Source of the DNA: Reticulitermes lucifugus
Taxonomy: Eukaryota; Arthropoda; Insecta; Blattodea; Rhinotermitidae
Direction: 5' to 3'
Assembly (NCBI GenBank): GCA_026260175.1
Contig: JAKCWW010000892.1
Span: forward strand, 9,799-73,798
Length of the DNA: 64,000 nucleotides
Part shown: in pieces, positions 33,440 through 45,500 of the stretch
Layout: each line of letters starts with the position of its first letter
Numbering within the stretch: position 1 is the stretch's first letter
Translations under genes and position numbers: made by a program
Notes under the pieces: generated by a model
What the model saw: the letters and a program-made list of their open reading frames with translations, nothing else
Told to the model about the DNA's origin: nothing
Databases searched by the model: none

Positions 33440-33621
33440 NNNNNNNNNNNNNNNNNNNNNNNNNNNNNNNNNNNNNNNNNNNNNNNNNNNNNNNNNNNNN
33501 NNNNNNNNNNNNNNNNNNNNNNNNNNNNNNNNNNNNNNNNNNNNNNNNNNNNNNNNNNNNNNNNNNNNNNNNNNNNNNNNNNNNNNNNNNNNNNNNNNNN
33601 NNNNNNNNNNNNNNNNNNNNN
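33440..33621. other. Assembly gap (182 N)
   Basis: Undetermined bases. One flank is LINE-B sequence, so a collapsed or unresolved repeat is the likely cause. Any protein frame crossing it is meaningless. Confidence 1.
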
Positions 33622-34654
33622 TGTACGATATTCCTCTCCTCCTTGACTGTGTAATACTTCTTCATTTCTCACACGATCGGTCCATATATGTATAACATGT
33701 CCGTGTTTTTTTTAGATATGTCACATGAACCAGCAACCAGTAGCACGTGCAAGTACAAGGTGCACGCTACTTTCTACTCTAAAAACGTGGCAGATGGAAC
33801 TTTACATACAAGTTCTAATTATGATACAACAGATTGTTCAGACTTGAAATAAAATATGTTACAGGAAGTAATGGTCACAAAAAAAATCAAAGTACCAAGC
33901 GTTCCGGATGTTTGAATAATTCTATACGCTTGTAAAAAGAACCAGATGCTACATCATTACTACCTATGAATATATTCGGCTCTTTAACAAGAATGTATTT
34001 TATACAGACGTTACTGCTAGGAGCTAAGATTATTAACATAAGACTGTCCTCATTATCACAAACCAGGATTGGAGAATTTTATAGAGGCTGATCCATAAAG
34101 GATAGGAAACATCAAATCAATGTAACTAGCTACGTAAAACTGAGCATGTTTTATTCTCTCCTGCATCCCTGCCGAGCGCCTATAAAATCACTCCGCCCAT
34201 TTTAAACTAAGAAATATTAGACATCCGGTAGGCGGATTGTCATGGAACGTGACTATACGGAACGTAACCAAAATGCGTCCATCGTTCGAATTTTCACTCA
34301 AATCGGACGATATTAAAGGACGCTTTATATGAAGACTTGCACGCAACTGTGCGCGCATGTCGAGCGTAACTGGCTAAATATTTATCGGAGCAAAAATATT
34401 TAGAACAGACGTTGTAGACAAAAATGAAACACAGACTAATGTTCATTTCACTCTTTCTATCTAGTCTTAAAGATTTCGACACAATGAACTAAATCTACTC
34501 ACTATCCCACAATTATTACATCGGGATTATATGTCCTAACTTGTTCATCATTACTATACACGATACACGGTGTATGGTAACAATGTATTATACAAAATTA
34601 CTATATGTTATTGTTATTCTGCCAGGGGTAGTTTTAGAGATTCTTAGAAATGCG
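33622..34654. other. No supportable gene
   Basis: AT-rich. At 34083-34320 the sequence AGGCTGATCCATAAAGGATAGG, followed by an ATG frame reading M-E-R-D-Y-T-E-R-N-Q-N-A-S-I-V-R-I, has the look of a decayed DNA transposon start. I found no terminal partner. Confidence 0.35.
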
Positions 34655-34840
34655 ACAAAACTTTGAGGTGACAAAGCCTCAGAGTAAAAGGTTATCTTCC
34701 CAAACCAAACAACATGTCAGAAGAACATTAAAATTAATCTTAGGTTAGACTTCATTAATGTGGCTCAGGATAGGGAGTAGTTGCGGGCTTTTGTGAACGC
34801 AGCATTGAAGTGTGTGTATAATTCGGAAACAAATACAAAT
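34655..34840 (+). mobile_element. LINE-A 3' fragment (sense)
   Basis: The plus translation gives E-V-T-K-P-Q-S-K-R-L-S-S, V-R-R-T-L-K-L-I-L and then D-F-I-N-V-A-Q-D-R-E-x-L-R-A-F-V-N-A-A-L-K. This parallels K-P-E-G-K-R-P-L, N-I-K-M-D-L and D-W-I-N-L-A-Q-D-R-D-Q-W-R-A-L-V-N-T-V-M in LINE-A. Stops and frame changes are present. Confidence 0.6.
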
Positions 34841-35869
34841 AACATTAAAATATTTGACTCAGTCAAAACAAATACATCTTGTGGAAGTATTAATATTTTA
34901 AAGTTTTAAGTAAACCTGAAGCTCATAATTATATATCGGAAATAATAAGCACCTTTTTAATAGTAAACTTTATTTTAAGTATGTCATATTACCAACAATT
35001 TTAAATTTTACAAATTGAAATTGACCAAATTTAGGAGCATTATGTATAAATTCTCTCAGCATGATCTGAATAGAAATCTACATGCGTCTGTCATGTAGTG
35101 CTGACGTAAGCGTAAAAAACTCAAATTTGTTTGCGGATATTAATGTACTAACTGCATATTTTGTTCACTACTGCAGACACGAATATGTAACTGTACATCC
35201 ACTCCAAACACAGACCTCACGGTCAGCAGAATAAGAATTTATTCATCATAGGATAATCGGTGAACAATTGTCCGGATAGACGTGAAATAAAATTGAATTA
35301 CCTTACTTTAAGGCATTATAATAATATTTTTCTCAAGGGACTGAGTAAAACCGCGAACAACACAAACAAGAAGCCTGTCTCCGGGGCAAACACTTTGCTA
35401 GTGTCTACAGTTACGTCACAATGACTGTACAGCAATGATTAAATTCGTGAACCTGTGAGCAACAAAAACATGCCCTGTCCTCAAGTTTAGTCTCTGAAAC
35501 AGTAATGCAGAGTGTCAGGAGACAACCTAGCTCAATGATGTATGTCACGCAGTCAAGTATGCCCATGTAAGCTTGCCCCCCCGAGAGCTTAAAACCCGAG
35601 CTCCTCACGCGCTGAGTGAAAGAATGGATCAACTCATCAGTTTCCAGAATCTCACCGCATTTGCTAGGTCCACGAAATAAGTAGGTCTTTCATGCTACAC
35701 TCTATATGAGAATTTAATTACAAAGTTGTGTTTGATATATTCTTCATATATTCAAAACTGACGACCTAGTTTTAACCAGTAAATGCATCACAGATTCCAA
35801 ATGGTTGTAAATTAATGTATTTATTTTCAAAACTAACAACACAAATGTAAAATATTGTGTATAAGAGTT
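34841..35869. other. No supportable feature
   Basis: AT-rich, with short chance frames only. Confidence 0.45.
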
Positions 35870-35975
35870 TTGACAAGACAGCCTTCTGATGATGTCAGTT
35901 CGGCTGAAAAGTGTTGGCATCTTCATAATAAATTGCTAACTTAAGTAAACATTGCTGTACTTTGGTGGTTGTGGC
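35870..35975 (+). repeat. Family A copy with decayed hammerhead-like motif
   Basis: CTGATGA (35885-35891) is the exact hammerhead core, followed by an extra T and the imperfect stem GTCAG TTCG GCTG, then AAAAGTGTTGG where GAAACATGTTGG would be expected. About 45 bases on, TGTACTTTGGTGGTTGTGG resembles the family A terminus. Only one orientation is present. Confidence 0.5.
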
Positions 35976-36084
35976 TGGAATTAAAAATAATTTAAAGTTT
36001 GTTTTCCGTGAAATCTAATTAACATAGGGAGTATAAAAACTAGTCGTAAAAGATAAGCAGTACTCGAATTTCCAAGAGACATGA

Positions 36085-36300
36085 AATGTAGGAGGTTTGA
36101 GACTTTCGCAGTCTTATTGAGAATACAGGCCTTCTGGGATGTGACGATGTGTCTTTGGGTTTGTCGTTTCGTCTTTCCAAGAAACATAATGGGTGAAAAG
36201 GATGCTTGAAAATAAAGGCATCAGTTTCCTTCGAAACATCGGGAAACGTTAACCCAACGACACAGCGTCACATATAAAACATAAATCCTCACATGGCGCG
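36085..36300. repeat. Palindrome family B copy
   Basis: Left arm: GAGACTTTCGCAG, CTTCTGGGATGTGACGATGTG, TTTGGGTT. Right arm: AACCCAACGACACAGCGTCAC and TAAATCCTCAC. A plus-strand motif TTGAAAA, extra T, AAAGG...CCTT, GAAACATCGGG at 36206-36243 is a decayed hammerhead-like core (G8 changed to A). Confidence 0.65.
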
Positions 36301-37549
36301 ATGGTAAGAATAACTGAAATTAAATTTTGACACTTTTGTCAATTTTGAACCATATAAACTCTATCTTACATAATTTATTTTATTTCAAAACATACCTTAC
36401 ACTGGAAGTTAGAAACAACTACGTCTCAGTGGTACAAAAACCAGTCAACTGAGATCTGTGTAGTGCTACTTGGCTTACAACCCTTTTACCGGACATCAGA
36501 AATACGTTAAATGAATCATGTTTATAACACATACCGTACCTTGCAGCGTTTAAAGAAAACTATATTTTTTCGACTTTCATGTGGCCCTATTCCAGTAAAA
36601 CAACATGTTTTATTTTTAAAAAAATCAATGAAATACTGAGTTTAATGTAAATTAGATGTTATTTTGAAGTCACAAGAAAGAAAATTCAGTTCGATGCACA
36701 AATTTTTATGCAGAACTCCAGTACCAAATTTAATATAAATCTGCAGAGTAGTATCGACGCTAACTGACCGTCAGTCTGTTCCCTGCCTGCGTTCATTTAA
36801 GGTCGTTAGTGAATACAACGCATGATGTTGACCCGGGAAGAGACCAAAGCAACCTAACTCTGTGTTGCATTCAGTTCGTGTTTGTACTCGCGGAGAAACC
36901 TGGATAGAATCATACATAACTTTTATTAAGCTGTGGGAATGTCAGCAGATATACCCACACCACGAGGTGATAATAACTGATGATCAAGACATCCTTGTAT
37001 TATTGTAAGACGTGGAATTATGATCATCGTGTCCAGCATTGCAATGTCCCCCTATAGTGTGCCCCATGATCAGTGTTTCATTAATGACCCTAGGGCGGGG
37101 TGCCAATATAACCAAGAAAATTCCTAGTGTCATCCGATATTAGAATACAAATGTCTTTTTGTCCCTGAAGGCACAGTGCTGAGAAACGGAACTTGTTAAA
37201 AAGTATTTGCCAGGTTTTAGAAATTTAACGTCTGAAATTTGCCTACGTAATATTTTAAAATTCAGTTCACGCCACATAACATACACAATGCTTTTAAAGA
37301 CGTCTTTAATGCCGTTTATGTAAATAATAGCAGCTTATTCTGAGAATCATACAAAACCCTTACAATGTGTGCAGAGTTTTATAACGCTGAAACAGGTGGT
37401 TCTACATAGAACGGTTTAAAGGTTAAAGAGAAAAACGCGGTTACGGTAAGCGTGTGACGTCTGTAAAGAATTCTGAAAGATTTGACTTTTGTAAAAACTC
37501 GTAGTTTGTCGTACATTCAGGCATTTGGAGAACTGCAAATATGTTGCGA

Positions 37550-37775
37550 GTTTAGGCTTTCGCAGCGGTTCAATTTTGGTCCCCTCCGTTCTTCTGCGCT
37601 ACTGGGGGACTGGTGGTCTACCTGTCGAGATGCAGTAATGGTATGATCTACAAGGGCCGAAAAGTCCCATGATGAATGGGCTTTCGACCCTTGAAGATGA
37701 GACCACCATGCTGCCTCCAAACGTAGAGCACTAATTACCGAGTGACGCAGCGCCATATCTCAGAAGAAAGGAAAC
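37550..37775. repeat. Palindrome family B copy
   Basis: Left: AGGCTTTCGCAGCGGTT, CTTCTGCGCTACTGGGGG. Right: CGACCCTTGAAGATGAGACC, CTCCAAACGTAG, GTGACGCAGCGCCATATCTCAGAAG. The hammerhead-like part at 37684-37718 keeps TTGAAGA, an extra T and GAG/CTC but has CAAAC for GAAAC. The minus-strand 79-codon frame is a translation of this repeat. Confidence 0.65.
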
Positions 37776-38534
37776 CGCAGCTGACAATGCCTGACCTGCT
37801 CCTTATTACTAGACGTGTCCGCGCAAACGCATTTGGTGAGCACAAGTAGATATTTTCTACGTATTTGTTAACGACAGTTCACTACTCCAATATAAGTAGG
37901 TATTAGGTGGGAGAGAACACTTGTACAGAACAGACAGCTAACGAAATAAGATCCCCATCAGGAAAATGTTGTGCTACACAAAAGGATAAATGGGCAGTAA
38001 ATCACAACTACAATTTTAGACAACAACTTATATTGTCCAGAGTGATACATGTTATTGTGTGAAAACAGTTGTGAGCGACGGCACATTTATTCTTTTGTTT
38101 ACTGACACGTCACAGTGAGATATGCACCCCAAAAATGGTAATACTTACAGGTAGTTGAGTTTTTCATATAAAATCTAACATTGTGGAAATATTACGAAAT
38201 CGCCAAGATGTATACTCCAGCAAGAATTGTGATATCGGAGTTACCTCCAGTGACATGGAATTGATGTATGTCACTCAGAAGCTAGTAAAACGGAGACGAA
38301 TGCAGACAAGTATGATAACAACCACGAAACGTGACAACATAAAACAGAAAAGCTGATTATTATCATCATTATTATTATTACTATTTTTAGCTGATGTGAC
38401 TTGTCCCCATGGCCTGCTTCCTATGTGCTTTCGTTTGTGTGTTGATATTTTATGTATTTTCTCTTATGCTCCTGTGATGTCTTTGTAACTGATTTTATGG
38501 TTGTTGTGCCAGCACATTAATACAAGCAAAAAGG

Positions 38535-38541
38535 AATTATA

Positions 38542-38572
<31 letters not shown>

Positions 38573-38594
38573 TATTATTACTCTTACTATTATT
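38535..38594 (+). repeat. (ATT)n microsatellite
   Basis: About eighteen ATT/TTA triplets with ACT interruptions. A smaller related tract lies at 38360-38392. Confidence 0.95.
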
Positions 38595-38887
38595 GGCGGA
38601 TCCAATGTTGATAGTTTATTTTTAATGAAGATTTAAACAGCTTAGATTATGCAGCGTCGAATGAAAGTGAAAATGAATTCAAAATGATGTAATAGTAAAT
38701 GTTCGTGGCGCAATTTGATATACTATACCCGAATTTAACCTAGAAAGACTGAGGAATACCACGAATCAGGAAAGTCGGTCACAGGGCCGAGTTGAAGTTC
38801 GACGTGTTGCTTCGTTCATGTTTCGGAGGCACCCGGATTCTAACTTGGTTCGTATATCTTAACTTCCTCAATCCCGTCAGACCAAAC

Positions 38888-39196
38888 TCTCATAGTTCAG
38901 GCAATAGTGACTACACAAAGGTACGGATTATGGGGAGATCGAAGTTCGATCCCCGGCAAACGCAGAGATTTTTTCTTGTCCACAGCATCCTTTTCGACCC
39001 TGGGGCTCATACAGCCTCCTATTCACAAGGGTACACGGGAATATTTCTCTAGCAGTAAAGTGGCCAGGTCTTGAAACTGAAAAACTCCAACTAATTCCGA
39101 GGTTAAGAATGTACGGAGCTATACTTCCAATCCCCACACGTCTTCATGGCGTGGTGCTTAATTAAGGACATGGAAAAATGTAACTTTAACTTTAAC
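38888..39196 (+). mobile_element. SINE-1 copy, nearly full length
   Basis: A tRNA-like head (TCATAGTTCAGGCAATAGTG) is followed by a B-box GAAGTTCGATCCCC (38941-38954). The body reads GGGGCTCATACAGCCTCC, TAGCAGTAAAGTGGCCAGG, CCAACTAATTCCGAGGTTAAGAATG, GAGCTATACTTCCAATCCCC, TTCATGGCGTGGTGC and ends TAACTTTAACTTTAACG. About 305 bases, similar in length to the copy at 27265. No clear TSD was found. Confidence 0.75.
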
Positions 39197-39619
39197 GTAA
39201 AGCAGTCCCAGGCGCGCGCGTATCATGAAGGTGTGTCACACGAAAGCTGACGGCGGGCTGTTCTGTGACGTAAAGGGCAGCCACTTCTGAATGGGATTTC
39301 ACGTAGACAAGAGCTGGTTTTGTAAGCTGTAAACATGATACTTTAGATGCGAGGAAGCCGTCAATATCTTAATACAGATCTCTTTCTTGATACTAAATGG
39401 GTAAAGTACTCGTAAAATGTTGACTTCTCTGACACAGAATATAAACTCGTGATAACGGGTCATTTGAATAAGAATTCACGGACTGTCAACACAGGAAATA
39501 ATGAGACAATTTTGACACTTCTACATACCACGTGCTGAAGACTGTTTTGTACCATATATAGTATCGGTTCTGGGAAAAAGTTAACTGTTGTGAAGAAATT
39601 ACAACGAAGATGTAGGATG

Positions 39620-39700
39620 TCTAGGATGTCGCCTAGCAATTTTTACAGACGTTTCGGAGACAGCATGTTCCTTTTAAACCCCCGTAGCTACTTATCAGTC
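39620..39700 (-). repeat. Third hammerhead-like repeat type
   Basis: On the minus strand: AAAAGGAACATGCTGTCTCC then GAAACGTCTG, where GGA/TCC can pair around a short loop, followed by TAAAAATTGCTAGGCGACATC. The downstream sequence differs from families A and B. The CTGANGA part is not preserved, so assignment is by GAAACGTC and the stem only. Confidence 0.4.
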
Positions 39701-41124
39701 GACACGGCGACACGCCGCAGAAAACTGAAATCTTCGACACCGATGTCATAACTTCAAATCTCAACTTACATCGAAGATATGCCTGTTTTCTTTCAAAAGC
39801 TTCAGTAAGTATTAATAGCTATATTGTAATTATAAATATGCTCTCTGAACTGAACTCTTCATGCAGTTTCGCAAGACAAAATGGTGATATGAATGAGAAG
39901 TAAGAAGTTAAACTGTAACCCGTTAAAGCACAGTGGTAGACGTAAGTACCGCCTCCATTAACTTTAACATTTTTCGAACATAGTACATTTACGTGTTTCA
40001 CACACACACAGTTCTCGCAATGTACTATGTGACCACAAAGAAGTATCAGACAGACCCTTGTGACTAAGAAGCAATTCGTTTCTGTTATGCAGAAACTGAA
40101 TTGTAACCAGCATTTAGAAGAATGTCCTTTGCATAATGTTAGGGGACTCTATGTGTGCTGCGTTCTGTAGTGTTCTTAGGATTCTTCATTTATGTAAGAA
40201 ATAACGTGCGTTTGCATTGGAACTGATTAAGCCTCTACTTTCTTGGAGGGACAAAACCACCAGGATAGTCGACCTTCGAGTCGAGATACGAAATCGGCAA
40301 CACTCAAATATGAAGCAGGCGTTTCAACCACTCAACTCCAAAGATTATGTCTAAATTCCAGCCAAACTTCTCTCCAAATGATTATATCAGCATTCTGTCA
40401 GCAGTTGCAACCGTAGACTAACAAAGGGTGACTGGGATCTGCATGGGACAGGTCGACGGAGGGAAGAAATTACGGATAAAAGCAGACCAGAAAGCAAAAA
40501 CATTTTATCACTTTAATTAGTCACGTCTCTGTTTCAAAAATTGACAGTGCGTCACTAAGGAAGCACGGGTGCAGTAAAGCTTTAAAAGAAATTATCAAAC
40601 TAACTACTTCACGTTGGTGTAAATATACGTAACTTGGCTGGCAGAATAGTAATTAGTCCCTGCTCCTGCAGTTACAAAGTCAAAGGCTGCTGTAAAAACC
40701 TACAGTCGGTGTCACACAAAATTCTGAGTTACAGATGTCACAGAGAACCACAGGGAAGACAAATGCGAACTCTGTGGGAAGAATGTAGAATATATGAATA
40801 TTAAACCTGGAGGTAGATACAGTAACCACTAGGCTCTAAAGGACAATTAGTCCTCTTATTGGTTTCTGCTACGCCTAATATGTATTATGCATAATTATGC
40901 ATGAACATTAGCCATTATTAGCGAAAATTTTCGAAACTCTTTACGCATACACAAACTCGACCAGGTGCATTTAAGCTTAAACAACAAATTTCCATAATTA
41001 TAAAATATACTGCTTTGGTACTTATTCACAATCAACATAATTTCCAACTGCACAGTAAACATAATTTATTTTAAATTGTATATTAGAAAATAGTTTCCAA
41101 ATAATCTGGGTAATTAAATCAACG
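39701..41124. other. No supportable feature
   Basis: AT-rich sequence with short frames; no repeat relation to the rest of the window was noticed. Confidence 0.4.
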
Positions 41125-41580
41125 AAAATGAGATGGGAAGGACATGCAGCACGCATGAAAAATGAGCAGTACACGCAGAGGGTTGGTTGTTAACCTGAAA
41201 GCGGGAGACGACTTGAAGACATACGAATAGACGGGAGGATAATATTAAAATGTACTGAATGTGTTGGTGTGGCGATATGATCTACGACTTTATTCCGGAG
41301 AACCCTGGTAGTAATCCTAAACACGTCATCGTGGTTTTTCTCAATCCCTTCAGAAAATTCTCGGATAATACCTCGACAATTCATCATTCATTCTCAGTTC
41401 GACGCTATACGATATTGAGTTACTGAATACATAGTAATACAAACCACCAAGTAATTTTTAATACACGTTAAAGTTATGTGGAGTGAGGGTGAGGACTGGA
41501 ATGAAGTGGTTCAAGATAGAGACAAGTGACAAGCTCTTGTGAACGCGGTAATGAACCTATCATGTAACTTTATAGACTGG
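41125..41580 (+). mobile_element. LINE-A fragment interrupted by SINE-2
   Basis: 41127-41262 reads M-R-W-E-G-H-A-A-R-M-K-N-E, then P-E-S-G-R-R-L and I-R-I-D-G-R-I-I-L-K, parallel to R-M-R-W-A-G-H-V-A-R-M, P-E-G-K-R-P-L and the N-I-K-M-D-L block. After a SINE-2-like segment it resumes at 41490: E-D-W-N-E-V-V-Q-D-R-D-K-x-Q-A-L-V-N-A-V-M-N-L. One stop lies inside this last block. Order and orientation are consistent with a single LINE copy. Confidence 0.65.
41290..41412 (+). mobile_element. SINE-2-like segment inside LINE-A
   Basis: GTCATCGTGGTTTTTCTCAA, TCCCTTCAGAAAATTC and TTCGACGCTATAC match the copy at 45745-45841 in the same order. The tRNA-like head is not clear. No TSD could be read. Confidence 0.5.
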
Positions 41581-42177
41581 TCTTGTAATGTTATAAAGTT
41601 CCATTAGGTAACGTATTTTAAGAATGTCCTGTGAAGTACAAAAAAAGAACAAATATTTGAACTTAAAGAAAACATCGTAGGGTGTTTAAAAACTACGATT
41701 AAACATGGTGCTTCGACAAGTATATGAAAATTTGTCAAAATCTTTTATACGACCGCACATAGCCATGAGTTGGTATGATTTGCGAACCGGTATCCAAACA
41801 GCAATAAGAACGTGATTACGTTGACACATTCCACGCCAAAAGCAGCGACTGGTGTAAAAATAACGAGCACATATATGAAGTATAAATGTAAACAGGACGG
41901 CCGAACATTCTAGCCTGGTTTACAAGACGATCCCACGGCAGTTATCGGGAAGCAGCATGCGCATAAGTATCTGTAAGGTCTCTGAACTGCACATGGTTCT
42001 TGCCAAGAGGTGCTTTCCATTCAGTGTCTCTAGATAAATAGTGGCCTGTTATCTTACACGTGACGTCATCGTCTCATTCGAAACCAACTAAATTTCAATA
42101 AGCACAAAGTAACATACACTACTGGAAAACAGTTACATGCAATTAATCTAATTACACCACTAATGTCTCTTCTGTAA

Positions 42178-42480
42178 GGGAAGTAAGATAAAAAATTAGG
42201 AAAGAGGGAGAAACAACAGGAGCAAAAGTAGAAGAAGGTGAAAAAGAAAAAGAAGACATACAGGATGGAAGAGAGGGAGAATAATAAAAATCTAAGATGG
42301 AGAAGAAAGAGAAGAATAGGTACAATAGAAAATAAAGGAAGGTAGGAGGCAGACAAGGGGACGACGTAATGGAAGAAGAAGAAGGAAAGAAGTGAAGAAT
42401 AGGGGCCTTAATTAAAGCGAGAAAGAAAAAGACGGGTAAAAGAAAGGAAAGTTGCGGGTGCAACAGAATAATAAGCAGAA
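42178..42480 (+). repeat. Polypurine tract
   Basis: About 300 bases are dominated by A and G on the plus strand (GAAGAAG, GGAGAA, AAGAAAGAG units), with few pyrimidines. Minus-strand frames of about 100 codons rich in F, S and P are caused by this composition. Such tracts can adopt triplex or H-DNA structure. Confidence 0.85.
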
Positions 42481-42699
42481 GATTGTGTACGAGGAAATGA
42501 AAAAGAATGAATGCAGGCGAAGAAGAAAGACAAAATGAGTTTTATGTGTTCACCATTCCTACTTTCCTCACAAAAGCATCACTCGGCTAAGTACTGACTT
42601 CTTCCTAAACGACAATGGTTTTAAGAAAACGTACTTGACGCTTAATTTGTTGCTGAGAAGAAGTGACAGGTTTCTGTGAAGAAAGCTAGCACGTTAATA

Positions 42700-42776
42700 T
42701 GGCCGTAGCTTTGGAAAAGGCTACGGACCTGTCGTAAGACAGACTACAGAATGAATGAATGAATGAATGAATGAGC
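42700..42776 (+). mobile_element. LINE-B 3' terminus with (TGAA)n tail
   Basis: F-G-K-G-Y-G-P-V-V-R-Q-T-T-E, stop, then five ATGA units. The peptide joins naturally to the C-terminal end of the longer LINE-B piece at 62435-62910 (L-R-R-I-R-F-G-R-G). This defines the 3' end of LINE-B. A very short, 5' truncated insertion. Confidence 0.75.
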
Positions 42777-45301
42777 ATTCTAGACTCATACGGCTATTTG
42801 GGAGGTGATCGGTGTGACTCTCGGGTGTGTTACAGGGCAGCGTGACAAGCTTTGGCATCGTTATCCTCGTTATCTTCAGAAGCCCGACAAGATACACCAC
42901 TGCTGCCCTACTGCACTTCCTTCTCTCAAGATAGTCTCCGTACAACATTCGACTATTGTAAGCTAACCTCTGCAATTCAGACAGCGCCATTACGCAACCT
43001 TATAATTAATTTGGCCATAAAAACATCAGAAAATGTCTAACTTTTATGACGTTTTCGACCTGGTGCAGACAGAGGCGTATATATTCTCCCGCTTCTTCTT
43101 TATCCAATAACAAACTACAGAATTTCGTCCACTGGTACGTAATGGTATTTTCATAATTTTTTATTTAATCAGCGGTAACTATATACCTGCTTTGACATAA
43201 AAAATGTTACATATTTCTAACGAAGGCGTAGCGTGTTATGTGTAAGGTACCAAACTGAATTTTTAAAAATCACTTAAAAATTGCGCCTTTAAGCTTTAGA
43301 AGACAGTAACAGAGGTTCTAGTCGTGTTGATTGCACTTTTTTGATTACATCTGACATGGAAGTTTCGCCAAACAATCTCTACATCCGACTTGTATGTAAC
43401 ATTTTTAGAGATAAAGCACAGTAAGTTTTGGCTAAGACTGTACAACCAGAACTTGTGAGAAATGTATGTGTATATTAAATTTTTGTCACATCGTATATTT
43501 TACAGCTGGTTTCCATACACCCAAGCAATAATTTCTAGTAAAAGTTGTTGCTGGTAGCAACTAGTAGTTACGACTGCCTGGTTACCACAGCCTGCACGAG
43601 AGACCGAAATGAAAAAAACCACCTCTGTCACGTAACCTGGGTTGTATCAACTGACACTCTTGGTTGTCTCAAATATATTATCGTACTTAAATCTATAAAA
43701 TTACGAAGGATGTGGAAGCAAGGCGGGATGAGGAATTTATAAACCGTGTAACAGGAGGTGATTAGTGTTTATGTGCGTGATTTACTTTCACGTATCAGCT
43801 CTATGTTCCATACTGTGCCATCTGAAGTATGAAGCTTAATTTAATTTACTGTTTCAACACAACAGAATTCAGAGGTAGGAAGGAAGGAGGAGAGCATTGG
43901 TACCCAAGGGGGGGGGGGTCTGCCGGGCTGCAGCCCCTCCCCCAAAAGCAAATTTAAAAATCATAGATTTTGTAGACACGATGATATCAAGGTTTTACGT
44001 AATTTAAGCTTCAGCCTAAATCAGCCACTGAAATCGGCTGATGACTAGTACACTGTAATACTGAGAAATATAATAAAAAATTCAGAATATGGAGGTATTT
44101 TTCCTCTTTCAGTTAGTTTTAATTTTCCTTGTAACCTAACTAGATGTCGGCTCGAAGATTTTAACATGATGTTCATAACATAGATTTTAAAATCAAACAT
44201 AAATTATATGCATCCTCAGGGTAAACCCCCCCCCCCAAAGAAACATTCTGGGTGCGCCTATGGAAGACAGGCACCAAAGGAATAAAATGTGAAAGAAATG
44301 GGCGAGGGACGAGGCTACGAAATACATTATTTAATGTCATCGGGTCTTTTTCACTACTGTTTATTTCGGTATGGAAACATTTTGGGAAGCGGTAACATAG
44401 GAGGTTTTAAGAGGAGGTGGGAGGATAAAAGACACGGGTGTTAGGGAAAAAATTTGAATATCAAATGGACTGACTGGCTTATGATCGCTTATTGGCGACG
44501 TTATTATGATACTGAATCTTCTGGCTCTACTTACAGTTGTGAGTGGGCGGGTTTGTTATGAAATTGTACAAGTTTGTTTCTTCTTCTTTCGGCTCTCCGG
44601 ACGTACACAAGGAGCGCGCACTGTCCGGGCAGTTTATTGACCTCGAAACCAACTTACTTAAATGCTTAGAACAAGAAAGTGAAGTGCAGTTTTCCTCGCA
44701 AAAGTTAAAAATAAAAAGTTAAAGTCGTACCTCTTCAGATCATGAAGCATATAGGGGGGGGGGTAAAATTTAGAATTTCATTCATTGCTAACCTCGACAC
44801 TGGATTTAATGTGGTTAATTTCACGCGCCAGCCGATTTACCCCCACGGAAAACATTCCCCTACCCATCGAATAGGAGTATGGGTGGGCCCCGGAATCGGT
44901 TTTGATTTTTAGAAACAGAGAAACCCCTTTAAAATTGTTCACTCCGTGCATTGCCTTGATCAACACAGTCAATTTATTACACCAGCCAAATAAACTCTAA
45001 TTTTCACAAGCTGCTGATTCCAATACAAGACAATACACAATATAGGGAGCCTATCCGCTTTGGATTGAGTTACGTATTAAGGTCAACACATAATGCCGCA
45101 CCACCAACAATATAATTATAGTCTGTTAAAAAGCATATTTATCTCGTATGGAATATTTTAATCCTGTTTTTAACTGCACATATTTTAAAACACAGGCTGT
45201 ACCTTTTATACGATAGAGATATTAACAACGTAGCCCACAACAGATTGTGGAACCATACAAATAGTAGCAGAGTTGGTTTTAAATTTGGTAGCCTGTGCTC
45301 T
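42777..45301. other. No supportable gene
   Basis: AT-rich with poly-G runs at 43909, 44754 and poly-C at 44226. The frames at 42721-42990 and 43545-43742 are unassigned. Confidence 0.4.
43893..44268. mobile_element. Possible non-autonomous DNA transposon bounded by G/C runs
   Basis: Left end TTGGTACCCAAGGGGGGGGG and right end (complement) AGGCGCACCCAGAATG then GGGGGGGGGG share a CACCCA-G-run arrangement in opposite orientation, about 375 bases apart. True terminal inverted repeats are imperfect, and no TSD was identified. Confidence 0.35.
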
Positions 45302-45400
45302 CTGAGGATGGTGCACTGGCACCGAAACATGTCGCAGCTGTAAGTATAACATTAAATATGCGAAAATTAGAGTGCATTTTGTTGGTGTTATAAATTAACT
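45290..45400 (+). repeat. Family A copy
   Basis: The hammerhead-like motif at 45302 is followed after about 30 bases by GAAAATTAGAGTGCATTTTGTTGGTGTTATAAAT (start 45362), the family A terminus in the variant also seen at 945-960. Directly after it comes a SINE head. Confidence 0.65.
45302..45338 (+). ncRNA. Hammerhead-like motif with intact core (family A)
   Basis: Core CTGAGGA (45302-45308) and GAAA (45324-45327) are both intact. One extra T, then GGTGC (45310-45314) pairs perfectly with GCACC (45319-45323) around ACTG. ACATGTC follows. Stem I is partial: GCT (45297-45299) can pair with AGC (45336-45338) after a mismatch. ACATGT could allow dimer formation. Confidence 0.6.
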
Positions 45401-45417
45401 TTGTTGAAAGAAAAATC

Positions 45418-45500
45418 TCTTGAACCTTACCGGGAATCGAACCCTAGATCGTCCAGCTCGTAGCCTAGTCACTAAACCGAGTACGCTATCCCGTCTCCAA
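45418..45500 (-). mobile_element. SINE head (tRNA-derived), body lost
   Basis: On the minus strand: A-box-like TAGCGTACTCGGTTTAG, then B box GGGTTCGATTCCC (complement of 45432-45444) at tRNA spacing, then TAAGGTTCAAGAGATTTTTC as in SINE-1 heads. The body expected beyond 45418 is absent and family A sequence takes its place. Confidence 0.7.

Larger units (their letters stand above)
36301..38887. other. No gene outside listed repeats
   Basis: AT-rich sequence. The stretch 36724-36785 (CCAAATTTAATATAAATCTG then GACCGTCAGTCTG) may be another decayed copy of the GTTCAG-type module. Confidence 0.4.

Noticed and set aside
33357-33672. Frames containing a long block of X
   Set aside because: They cross the N gap, so they have no meaning.
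42066-42463. Two minus frames of about 100 codons rich in F, S, P
   Set aside because: Complement of the polypurine tract, hence stop-poor by composition.
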